From J054 sp964613615 (GTDB lineage: Bacteria; Pseudomonadota; Gammaproteobacteria; Steroidobacterales; GCA-2729495), in NCBI GenBank assembly GCA_964613615.1, contig CAZTIB010000165.1, forward strand, positions 1 through 8,869: a stretch of DNA of 8,869 bases. The letters are read 5' to 3'. Both the position numbers and the translations under genes were made by a program. The notes under the pieces were generated by a model. The model searched no databases, was not told the DNA's origin, and saw nothing but the letters and a program-made list of their open reading frames with translations. Shown here one piece after another: positions 1 to 5,523 of the stretch. Numbering within the stretch: position 1 is the first letter of the stretch; each line of letters opens with the position of its first letter.

Positions 1-294
1 ATCGGCCAGCTCATGGACCAAGAATTTTCCGAGGCAGAGCGCGACAAGATCAGGGAAATTGCGCTGGAGCATCCCGAGGTGGCCAACCTGCACGATCTGC
101 GGACACGCCGGGCCGGACTAACGGCCTTTATCCAGTTTCACATCGAAATGGACGGCAGCATGCCGCTGGCCAGGGCCCACGAGATTTCCGACCAGGTGGA
201 ACTCGCAGTCAGGCAGGCGTTCCCCGACGCCGAGGTCCTGATTCACGAAGACCCGGAAGGCGCCGAAACCATTCCGACGTTCCTGCGGGCCTGA
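1..294 (+). CDS. fieF: Cation diffusion facilitator (FieF/YiiP type) efflux transporter, C-terminal part, 5' truncated
   Basis: The reading frame is open from the first base, so this is the last 97 residues of a longer protein whose transmembrane part lies outside the window. What remains is the cytoplasmic dimerisation and metal-sensing domain of CDF transporters, which export Fe2+/Zn2+ in exchange for protons across the inner membrane. The motif HDLRTR (from residue 31 of the fragment), FHIEM (His47), RAHEISDQVE (His60) and IHEDP (His82, Asp84) match the E. coli FieF cytoplasmic domain. The spacing His31-His47-His82-Asp84 equals that of the known zinc ligands His232, His248, His283 and Asp285 of YiiP. 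The internal ATG at 13 is not the true start. The gene converges on the Spy-like gene with a gap of only 16 bp. Iron versus zinc preference cannot be judged from this domain. Confidence 0.9.
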   Translation: MGQLMDQEFSEAERDKIREIALEHPEVANLHDLRTRRAGLTAFIQFHIEMDGSMPLARAHEISDQVELAVRQAFPDAEVLIHEDPEGAETIPTFLRA

Positions 295-310
295 GGACCC
301 GAATGCCGCG

Positions 311-835
311 TTATTCTGCTGCGGCGTCCTGCGCGGCGCGCGCGGCGGCGCGTTCCCGCCACTGCTGGCGTTGCTCCTCGATCAAACCCTCGAGGGTCGC
401 AATCTGTTCGGCCGTCATGATGGAATTGATCGCGCTGCGCATTTCGCTGACCTGCCGGACGATCTCCGCCGCCGACTCCGCCGCCGCCTGCGCCGCGCGC
501 TCCGTATCCAGGCTGTAGTCCGGGTCTTTCGGCGCCACGTTCATGATCGACCAGACGGTGTTGCCGCCGCGCTCGAACAGCGGGCGCAGCCGCGTGCCGT
601 AGTCCATCACTATCTCGGCCATGATGGCCTGCTGCTCCGTGCTCAGATTCAGCTGGTCGCGCCATTGGGCCAGCATCTCTTCCTGCCGGCCGTCCGCCAG
701 CGCGGCCATGTCGGCATGAGAACCGGAATAGGCGCTGGCGCCACTGATCGTGTCGGTTTCGGCGGCCACCGACAGGCCGCCTGCCAAACCAAAGGCTGCG
801 ACGACTGCGGCGGCGTACCTGGATACGGGGTGCAT
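311..835 (-). CDS. Exported Spy/CpxP-like LTxxQ-family protein
   Basis: This is a 174-residue protein with an N-terminal signal peptide: Arg6 is followed by an Ala/Val/Gly-rich core, and a likely cleavage site lies after VAA near residue 25. The mature part is predicted to be mostly helical and periplasmic. It has two copies of the LTxxQ-type signature, LSTEQ at residues 64-68 and MTAEQ at 140-144, each at the start of a charged amphipathic helix, as in Spy, CpxP and related metal-stress proteins. Members act as periplasmic chaperones or sensors of envelope and metal stress. The C-terminus is rich in Ala, Arg, Glu and Gln and may form a coiled coil. The ATG at 835 is preceded by GGAG at a spacing of 7 bases, which supports this start. 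It lies next to a FieF-type metal exporter, in convergent orientation. Family membership is fairly clear; the exact function is not known. Confidence 0.7.
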   Translation of the reverse strand: MHPVSRYAAAVVAAFGLAGGLSVAAETDTISGASAYSGSHADMAALADGRQEEMLAQWRDQLNLSTEQQAIMAEIVMDYGTRLRPLFERGGNTVWSIMNVAPKDPDYSLDTERAAQAAAESAAEIVRQVSEMRSAINSIMTAEQIATLEGLIEEQRQQWRERAAARAAQDAAAE

Positions 836-870
836 TGCTGCGCTCCATCAACGGCCTATTTCTGCCCATC

Positions 871-899
871 ACGATATACCCGGTGGCGTCACCTGCCAA
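871..899 (-). promoter_or_regulatory. Candidate sigma70-type promoter for the Spy-like gene
   Basis: On the minus strand TTGGCA (899-894) matches the -35 consensus at 5 of 6 bases. It is followed after 17 bp by TATCGT (876-871), which matches the -10 consensus at 4 of 6. The start codon at 835 lies about 30 nt past the expected transcription start. This was found by eye only; no CpxR-like direct repeat was recognised nearby. Confidence 0.4.
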
Positions 900-946
900 G
901 CGTCGTTCATGCCCTGGCATTGGCCCTGGCGCGCGGTTTGTACCCA

Positions 947-975
947 TTGATCAGTGCGTTCACCGACTCTAGGCT
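947..975 (+). promoter_or_regulatory. Weak candidate promoter for the SDR gene
   Basis: TTGATC (947-952) and TAGGCT (970-975) are separated by 17 bp on the plus strand. The -10 box is poor (3 of 6). If real, transcription would begin near 982, which favours translation from ATG 1018 and excludes the upstream GTG at 979. No other clear signal was seen in the 836-1017 divergent gap. Confidence 0.2.
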
Positions 976-1017
976 GAAGTGTCGGCCAACGGGCCATGCC
1001 GAGACTGCACCAGACAT

Positions 1018-1773
1018 ATGACAATTGACGCATTCCCTGCCCGGCGGCCTCCCCGCACGGTCTTGCCGGCCATGATCCTGCTGGCGACGGCGCTCGCTTG
1101 TTTGACCATCGCCATCGCGGCCCTCGGCGCCGATGCACCGGGTGCCGGCGACGGGCCCGGCATCCTGGTGTTCGGCGGGACCCGCGGCGTGGGCCTCGAA
1201 ACGGTGCGCCTGTTGCGAGCGCAGGGTCAGGCCGTGACCGTGCTGGTGCGCCCGACGTCGGACACTGCAGATTTGAAAGAAACGGGAGCAACACTGGTCA
1301 CAGGGGATGCGCTGGACCAGCCGTCGGTGGATGCGGCCTTCGCATCCGGGGCTTTTCGTGCCGTCGTCAGCACACTGTCCGGCAAGGGCAAAGACGGCCG
1401 TTATGCCGACTCCGACGGCAACATCAATGCGATGGACGCGGCGCTGGCCGCCGGCGTGCAGCGCTTCGTGCTGGTGAGTTCCGTCGGTGTCGGCGACAGC
1501 AAAGACGCTTTGCCGTGGATTGCCCGGGTCATGTTGAAGAGCTTCCTGGCGCAAAAGGGCCTGGCGGAAGACCACCTGGTTGCCAGTTCACTGAACTACA
1601 CGATTATCCGGCCCGGCAATCTGAACAACGACGAAGCAACCGACAGCGCCGTGCTGACCGAAGACCGGTCCGCCGGCGGGTCCATCAGCCGCCGGGACGT
1701 GGCGCGGCTGCTCGTCGGCGCCATCGACGATCCCGCCACCTACCGCCAAGTTTATGCCGCGATCGATCGCTGA
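1018..1773 (+). CDS. Membrane-anchored atypical SDR / NmrA-like NAD(P)-binding protein
   Basis: This is a 251-residue protein with a Rossmann-fold nucleotide-binding domain. The glycine motif GGTRGVG sits at residues 53-59 after a hydrophobic beta strand (ILVF). An Arg at 78 at the end of the second strand fits NADP preference. Later blocks are GDALD (96-100), the strand VLVSSVGVGD (151-160) and YTIIRPGNL (194-202), typical of atypical short-chain dehydrogenases that lack a clear YxxxK catalytic pair and often act as reductases, isomerases or redox sensors. A hydrophobic stretch at residues 17-36 suggests a membrane anchor or uncleaved signal, which would place the domain at or outside the inner membrane. 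ATG 1018 was chosen; GTG 979 and ATG 1072 are alternatives, and none has a strong ribosome binding site. The substrate is unknown. The stop codon lies 9 bp before the REP palindrome. Confidence 0.75.
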   Translation: MTIDAFPARRPPRTVLPAMILLATALACLTIAIAALGADAPGAGDGPGILVFGGTRGVGLETVRLLRAQGQAVTVLVRPTSDTADLKETGATLVTGDALDQPSVDAAFASGAFRAVVSTLSGKGKDGRYADSDGNINAMDAALAAGVQRFVLVSSVGVGDSKDALPWIARVMLKSFLAQKGLAEDHLVASSLNYTIIRPGNLNNDEATDSAVLTEDRSAGGSISRRDVARLLVGAIDDPATYRQVYAAIDR

Positions 1774-1782
1774 TCGCGAATG

Positions 1783-1853
1783 GTAGGAGCGGCTTTAGCC
1801 GCGATTCCCGCAGGCCATGTCGGCCCAATGATCGCGGCTAAAGCCGCTCCCAC
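1783..1853. repeat. REP-type palindrome
   Basis: Two arms, GGAGCGGCTTTAGCCGCGAT (1786-1805) and its exact reverse complement (1831-1850), flank a 25-nt centre. Each arm also contains its own smaller dyad (GCGGCT/AGCCGC). The match continues outward after one mismatch (GTAGGAGC versus GTGGGAGC). This is the form of REP elements common in Gammaproteobacteria, which are thought to be spread by REP-associated tyrosine transposases. It lies just after the SDR stop codon and may fold in mRNA, stabilising or ending transcripts. No transposase gene is present in the window. Confidence 0.85.
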
Positions 1854-1880
1854 AGGGCCAGGGGGAGGTTGATTCGCCGG

Positions 1881-1960
1881 AAAACGGGGCAGGCCTATTT
1901 TTCGGGTAAGCGTATGGGAGCAAGTCTTCTCGGTTGCGGCAAATAGACCTGACCCCTTTT
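1881..1960. repeat. Imperfect inverted repeat with 20-bp arms, MITE/REP-like
   Basis: The left arm AAAACGGGGCAGGCCTATTT (1881-1900) pairs with the reverse complement of the right arm AAATAGACCTGACCCCTTTT (1941-1960) at 17 of 20 positions, around a 40-nt centre. Arms of this form, with an AAAA-GGGG-CAGG-CTATTT pattern, recall small repeats scattered in gammaproteobacterial genomes, but this is from memory. Read on the minus strand, it lies beyond the end of the nine-gene operon and could act as a weak terminator, although the 40-nt loop is long for that. Confidence 0.6.
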
Positions 1961-1977
1961 CCCCCGACCCCTTTTCC
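1951..1977. repeat. 12-bp direct repeat, period 15
   Basis: GACCCCTTTTCC occurs at 1951-1962 and again at 1966-1977. The first copy overlaps the right arm of the inverted repeat at 1881-1960, so the arm end has been partly duplicated. No gene is seen in the rest of the convergent gap up to 2015. Confidence 0.6.
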
Positions 1978-2015
1978 GTTCGCATGTCGAGCACGCTGTT
2001 ACTGAATACGCACGG

Positions 2016-2546
2016 TCACGCCTGGTGTGATCCTGTTTCAGTGGCTTTCCAACGACCGAAAGAAAGTCGGTACTTCCAGTAGTCGATCGTGTTGCCGAGC
2101 AGATTGCCCGTTCGGATCAGGCGCAGCACCATTTCAATAGTGTCGGCCAGCTCGGTGCCATAAGCATCTTGCACAGTTTGCCGAATATCCGGATCCGGGT
2201 TGCCTTCAACTTCCGCCCAATGCTGTGCATAGACCAGGGCGGGTAGCTCTTCAGCCGGGGCATCATTGAGGCTGCCATCCAGCAAAGCCCTGATTTCCGT
2301 TTCGGACAAGCCGGCCTTCAGCGCTTCCCCGGTGTGGAAGCGGACGCAATATCGGCAGCCGGTGACGGCCGTTACGGCCAGCATCAGGCGTTCCCGAAAG
2401 GCAGGCGACAACAGGTCGCCTTTCATCGCCTCGCGAATCTTGTCCCGGTGATGAAAGGGGTAACTAACGTCCTGCCAAAATTCGCGAAGACTGCGATAGT
2501 AACGTTTGTTAAACCGATCAGACACGCGTACCAGGCTCCGGGGCAC
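2016..2546 (-). CDS. AhpD-like carboxymuconolactone decarboxylase family protein
   Basis: This is a 176-residue cytoplasmic protein of the CMD/AhpD family, whose members use a CxxC pair to reduce peroxides or peroxiredoxins. Glu52, Cys64, Cys67 and His71 are spaced 12, 3 and 4 residues apart, exactly as in the mycobacterial AhpD catalytic set Glu118-Cys130-Cys133-His137. The sequence around the site, CRYCVRFHTGEALKAGLSE, is typical of the family. The GTG start at 2546 directly follows the TGA stop of the FNR gene. A second GTG seven codons later (2525) has GGAG 10 bases upstream and is an equally good start. This is the last gene of the operon. A peroxidase or thiol-redox role fits the oxygen-sensitive iron-sulfur proteins encoded upstream, but this is inferred from context. 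No AhpC gene is visible. Confidence 0.75.
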   Translation of the reverse strand: MPRSLVRVSDRFNKRYYRSLREFWQDVSYPFHHRDKIREAMKGDLLSPAFRERLMLAVTAVTGCRYCVRFHTGEALKAGLSETEIRALLDGSLNDAPAEELPALVYAQHWAEVEGNPDPDIRQTVQDAYGTELADTIEMVLRLIRTGNLLGNTIDYWKYRLSFGRWKATETGSHQA

Positions 2547-3407
2547 TCAGTAGAGCAGCTCGGTCCAGCGGCCGCCGGCGGTCAGTTCTGCCTTGCGGCG
2601 TTGCCATTTCTCGGGCGAGCCGGCCATGCTTGTAAGTACCTCGTCGAGCTCGTCGCGGACATTTTCCAGGCCCGCGACAAAAACATAGGTCTTCGGATCT
2701 CCCAGCATCTCCCAGATCTCCTCCGAGCGTTCCTCGAGACAGTAGTCCCACGCGATGGGATCGGCCCAGTGAGGCCGTGGCGAGACTGCCTTGAAAGCCT
2801 CAAAAGTGTCCTCGTCGTAGTACAGCGCGAAGTCGTCGCGATGCTCGTTCATGTACACGAGCTCCAGTCCGGTATGTGCACCGTAGAAGAGCCGCACCTT
2901 GCCACGCCAATCGCCGATATCCTGGTAGATGTGCTTGACGAAGGCACGGAATGGCGCGATGCCGGTGCCGGCGCCGATCAGGATCAGGTTGGCGTCCTTC
3001 TCCTCGGGCACCTCGAATGCGTAGCCGTACGGACCCGTGATCAGCAGGTTATCGCCAGATTTGCGGTCGCAGAGGTAATTTGAGGCAACGCCCTTAAATC
3101 GCTCACCGCTGTAGTCGTCGATGTAGGACACGCGGCGTACTGCAATCGTGATCTGTGGCTTGCCCGCGGTTCCGCTGGACGGTGTATCGGCCACCGTGTA
3201 GAGGCGGAAGTGATAATCGTGGCCGAACTGGTGCGGGCCCGGCACGAGAACACCGATGCTTTGCCCGAGGTGATAATGGAAATCCGACCTTTCTACCTCG
3301 AGTACGATTTCACGGATCTCGGCATCGGCTTCTTCAGACGTCAGGCGCTCACTCGAGCGCACGATTGCCTCGAAGCGGTCTTCTTTATTGTAGTCATCAA
3401 GCCGCAT
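2547..3407 (-). CDS. Plant-type ferredoxin-NADP(+) reductase
   Basis: This is a 286-residue FAD protein that moves electrons between ferredoxin (or flavodoxin) and NADP(H). The FAD site is seen as RLYTV (residues 68-72, normally RxYS) and GVASNYLC (106-113). The NADP pyrophosphate loop is IGAGTGIAPFRAF (144-156), followed by LFYGAHT (173-179) and YVFVAGLENV (241-250). The chain ends in Tyr, the residue that stacks on the flavin in plant-type FNR. The usual S-R...K-x-Y-Q pattern that binds the NADP 2'-phosphate is not clearly present (the region reads AVSPRPHW), so NAD(H) use is possible. ATG 3407 was chosen over an upstream in-frame start at 3515 because GAGGAG precedes it and homology begins there. 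It overlaps the preceding small gene by 11 bp and abuts the AhpD-like gene. Confidence 0.85.
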   Translation of the reverse strand: MRLDDYNKEDRFEAIVRSSERLTSEEADAEIREIVLEVERSDFHYHLGQSIGVLVPGPHQFGHDYHFRLYTVADTPSSGTAGKPQITIAVRRVSYIDDYSGERFKGVASNYLCDRKSGDNLLITGPYGYAFEVPEEKDANLILIGAGTGIAPFRAFVKHIYQDIGDWRGKVRLFYGAHTGLELVYMNEHRDDFALYYDEDTFEAFKAVSPRPHWADPIAWDYCLEERSEEIWEMLGDPKTYVFVAGLENVRDELDEVLTSMAGSPEKWQRRKAELTAGGRWTELLY

Positions 3408-3612
3408 GGTCAGGATCTCCTCGTTGTAAACCGGTGACCGTCGTCTCCCGGTCGCAGGGGCTGGCGCATCCGCATCGCCCGCAGCTGCTGCGCCCGGCCA
3501 GGGCGTCATCGTCACTGTCCGCCGGCAAAAACCGCCGCCGCCACGCGTTCTGCACGCCGACCCAGACCAGTAGCAGCAAGGGCGGCAGCAGCAGGGCCAG
3601 CAGGTACTCCAT
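3397..3612 (-). CDS. Small Cys-rich single-TM protein, NqrM (DUF539)-like candidate
   Basis: This is a 71-residue protein with one strongly hydrophobic N-terminal helix (about residues 3-20), a basic WRRR stretch, an acidic loop (DSDDD) and four clustered cysteines at 44, 47, 49 and 53 in SCGRCGCASPCDRE. The C-x-C-x-x-P-C-D pattern resembles the tail of NqrM, the small membrane protein needed to mature Na+-NQR by supplying iron to NqrD/NqrE. RnfA and RnfE are homologues of NqrE and NqrD, and this gene directly follows rnfA, so a maturation role for Rnf is a reasonable inference. ATG 3612 was chosen because GAGG lies 7 bases upstream; ATG 3618 is the alternative. It lies 9 bp after rnfA and overlaps the FNR gene by 11 bp. 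The spacing of the first cysteine is shorter than in NqrM, and FeoB-associated Cys-rich proteins look similar. Confidence 0.65.
   Translation of the reverse strand: MEYLLALLLPPLLLLVWVGVQNAWRRRFLPADSDDDALAGRSSCGRCGCASPCDRETTVTGLQRGDPDHAA
3417..3422 (-). promoter_or_regulatory. Ribosome binding site deciding the FNR start
   Basis: GAGGAG on the minus strand lies 9 bases before ATG 3407. It lies inside the end of the upstream small gene and supports a 286-residue product over the 322-residue extension. Confidence 0.65.
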
Positions 3613-3621
3613 CAGCATGCC

Positions 3622-4203
3622 TCAGGCCCCCAGGCCGGCGAAACCCATGAATGTCAGCGACAGGATTCCAGCCACGATCAGTGCGATGGCGGTGCCCTGT
3701 ACGACGTCGGGCACCGTCGCGAATTCGAGTTTTTCCCGGATGCCCGCCATCAGCACGAGCGCGAGGGTAAAACCCAGGCCGGCACCCAGTGCATACACGA
3801 TAGCCTGCCCAAAGTCATAGCCCTTGTTCGTCTGGAACAGGGCCAGGCCGAGGATCGCGCAGTTCGTCGTGATCAGCGGCAGGAATATTCCCAGGGCCCG
3901 GAACAGGGCCGGACTCATTTTCTTGATGAACATCTCGACCAGCTGGACCGTCGACGCGATGACCACGATGAACGCGATGAGTTGCAGAAACTCCGCGCCA
4001 ATGGCCACGAGCAGGTGATGAATTGCGTACGCGCACACCGAACTCACGAGCATCACGAACACCACCGCCCCACCCATGCGGGTGGCCGTCGCCATCTTGG
4101 CCGAGACGCCGAGAAACGGACAGATGCCCAGGAAGTACGCCAGCACGAAATTGTTCACCAGCGCGGCGTTCACGAAGATCGACCAGAGCGACTCCTCGTT
4201 CAT
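3622..4203 (-). CDS. rnfA: Rnf complex membrane subunit RnfA
   Basis: This is a 193-residue inner-membrane protein, the same length as E. coli RnfA/RsxA, with about six transmembrane helices. Signature blocks are VNNFVLAYFLGICPFLGVS (residues 16-34), LGIFLPLITTNCAILGLALF (104-123) and the C-terminal IALIVAGILSLTFMGFAGL (173-191). Cys28 and Cys115 are the conserved membrane cysteines which, with those of RnfE, hold the iron centre between the two subunits in the Nqr/Rnf family. The VNNFVL and TTNCA wording matches RnfA rather than NqrE. Its ATG overlaps the rnfE stop as ATGA, and AGGAGG lies 7 bases upstream, the strongest ribosome binding site seen in the operon. An upstream in-frame extension to 4401 is not used. 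Confidence 0.95.
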   Translation of the reverse strand: MNEESLWSIFVNAALVNNFVLAYFLGICPFLGVSAKMATATRMGGAVVFVMLVSSVCAYAIHHLLVAIGAEFLQLIAFIVVIASTVQLVEMFIKKMSPALFRALGIFLPLITTNCAILGLALFQTNKGYDFGQAIVYALGAGLGFTLALVLMAGIREKLEFATVPDVVQGTAIALIVAGILSLTFMGFAGLGA

Positions 4204-4850
4204 GGCAGCGCCTCCTGCATACCGGCTGCGGCGGCCTCCCGGCGCCGTTTCAGATGGTTGATCAGCAACAGCCAGGCCGCCAGCGTGAAAAAACCACCCC
4301 CGGGCAGGATCATCACGACCCACGGCTCGAAGCCTGCAGGGAACAGCGCCACGCCAAACAGTGACCCGTTGCCGAGAATCTCGCGTACGCCACCCAGGCA
4401 AAGGAGGGCCAGCGTGAAACCGACGCCCATCCCGAGACCGTCAAGCGCCGCGTAGCCGATACTGTGTTTCGACGCGAAGGCTTCCGCCCGGCCCAGGATC
4501 AGGCAGTTGACCACGATCAGCGAGATGAACGCCCCGAGCGCCTTGTGCAGGTCCAGGCTGATGGCCTCGATGGTGTAGTCGACGATGGTCACAAACGTGG
4601 CGATGATCAGGATGTAGGTGGCGATGCGCACCTGCTTCGGTATGAAGTGGCGCAGGGAAGACACGAAGATATTCGACATCAGCATCACGAATGTCGTCGC
4701 CAGACCCATCGCCAGGGCATTCACGGCCGAGTTCGTGACCGCGAGCACCGGGCACATCCCGAGCACCTGCACGAACACCGGGTTCTCCCGCCACAGGCCC
4801 TTGATGAATTCGTCCGTCGGTGTCGATGGTGTCGGGTCAAGAGCCTTCAT
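4200..4850 (-). CDS. rnfE: Rnf complex membrane subunit RnfE
   Basis: This is a 216-residue inner-membrane protein homologous to RnfA and NqrD, forming with RnfA the central membrane pair of the ion-pumping complex. It opens with the typical FIKGLWRENPVFVQVLGMCP block (residues 15-34) and has VVNCLILGRAEAFASK (113-128). Cys33 and Cys116 are the conserved cysteines of the shared iron site. Also seen are the family block GMGVGFTLALLCLGGVREILGNGSLFG (140-166) and a basic C-terminus (KRRRE). ATG 4850 was chosen because GGGAGA lies 5 bases upstream; ATG 4865, five codons earlier, has no such site. It overlaps rnfG by 14 bp and rnfA by 4 bp. Confidence 0.93.
   Translation of the reverse strand: MKALDPTPSTPTDEFIKGLWRENPVFVQVLGMCPVLAVTNSAVNALAMGLATTFVMLMSNIFVSSLRHFIPKQVRIATYILIIATFVTIVDYTIEAISLDLHKALGAFISLIVVNCLILGRAEAFASKHSIGYAALDGLGMGVGFTLALLCLGGVREILGNGSLFGVALFPAGFEPWVVMILPGGGFFTLAAWLLLINHLKRRREAAAAGMQEALP
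4211..4216 (-). promoter_or_regulatory. Strong ribosome binding site for rnfA
   Basis: AGGAGG on the minus strand lies 7 bases before ATG 4203, inside the end of rnfE. It fixes the rnfA start at the ATGA overlap. Confidence 0.7.
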
Positions 4851-5523
4851 CGATTTCTCCCGCATCGAGATCGGCGCGCTGCTGCCTGATCAACGGCACC
4901 CAGCGCGAGCTGCTGGCGGCGAGGATGTTGCCGATGGCCTTCGACGAGACCGTCGCACCGGTGATACCGTCCACTTGCCATGGCTCGGTCTTCTTGCCTT
5001 TCTTGACGGTTTCGATGGGATTGCGCAGCGACGTGCCCGAGTCGTCCAGGCGCACGTCAAGCGCCTCGAAGTTCGCCAGGAAGTCCGGGTCGGTCTCGAT
5101 CTTGTTGCCGAGACCCGGGGTTTCCTTGCTCGCGAGCACCTGCACGCCGACGATCGCGTCGCGCTCGGGCGCGTAACCATAGAGTAGACCGATCGTGTCC
5201 GCATAGCCCATCCCGCGGGCCTCGATTGCCACGCCGACCAGTCTGCCGGCCTGGTCGAAGCCCGCGTGGATACGCTCGCCCCTAGCGTCTGCGGCGCGCT
5301 CGAAGCCGCCCGCCGGGGTCAGGACGAAGGTCCGGCGCGTGGTGGCTGCGGGTAGCACGGCAAACACGGCCCGCTCCAGGGCAGCAGCGCGGTTGGCCTC
5401 GATCACCGGGCGAGTACCCGCGAACACGAATACGATCAGCAGCCCGCACAGCATGCCGATGCCGACCAGCGCCCGGTACATCGGCCAGGCCGCTGCGGGC
5501 TCTGCGACCGGCATCTCGTTCAC
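4837..5523 (-). CDS. rnfG: Rnf complex FMN-binding subunit RnfG
   Basis: This is a 228-residue protein with one N-terminal membrane helix (about residues 16-36) and a periplasmic FMN-binding domain. The block ASKETPGLGNKIE (131-143) and the covalent FMN site DGITGATVSSKAI (185-197) are typical. Thr191 is the expected attachment residue for FMN, normally added by the flavin transferase ApbE, for which no gene is seen here. RnfG passes electrons through the membrane arm of Rnf. The GTG start at 5523 overlaps the rnfD stop as GTGA; an in-frame ATG three codons later (5514) is an alternative. The end overlaps rnfE by 14 bp. Confidence 0.92.
   Translation of the reverse strand: MNEMPVAEPAAAWPMYRALVGIGMLCGLLIVFVFAGTRPVIEANRAAALERAVFAVLPAATTRRTFVLTPAGGFERAADARGERIHAGFDQAGRLVGVAIEARGMGYADTIGLLYGYAPERDAIVGVQVLASKETPGLGNKIETDPDFLANFEALDVRLDDSGTSLRNPIETVKKGKKTEPWQVDGITGATVSSKAIGNILAASSSRWVPLIRQQRADLDAGEIDEGS
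4856..4861 (-). promoter_or_regulatory. Ribosome binding site deciding the rnfE start
   Basis: GGGAGA on the minus strand, within the end of rnfG, lies 5 bases before ATG 4850 and favours that start over ATG 4865. Confidence 0.6.

Noticed and set aside
295..325. Possible terminator between fieF and the Spy-like gene
   Set aside because: Only a 5-bp GCCGC/GCGGC pairing with an 11-base loop and no T-run; too weak to call.
243..947. Long minus-strand open frame of 234 codons
   Set aside because: It covers the Spy-like gene and the end of fieF in another frame and is Arg/Gly-rich with no recognisable family pattern; it is a GC-rich shadow.
371..1021. Plus-strand open frame of 216 codons opposite the Spy-like gene
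   Set aside because: It is Arg/His-rich shadow coding with no domain pattern, whereas the opposite strand has a signal peptide, LTxxQ motifs and a ribosome binding site.
1752..1994. Minus-strand open frame of 80 codons in the convergent gap
   Set aside because: It is built from the REP palindrome and the direct repeat (KGSGEKGSG and an Ala-rich stretch), so it is a translation of repeats, not a gene.
3408..3515. N-terminal extension of the FNR by 36 residues
   Set aside because: It is Ala/Pro-rich, overlaps the NqrM-like gene, and GAGGAG precedes ATG 3407.
4204..4401. N-terminal extension of rnfA
   Set aside because: It lies inside rnfE. ATG 4203 gives the usual 193 residues and has AGGAGG upstream.
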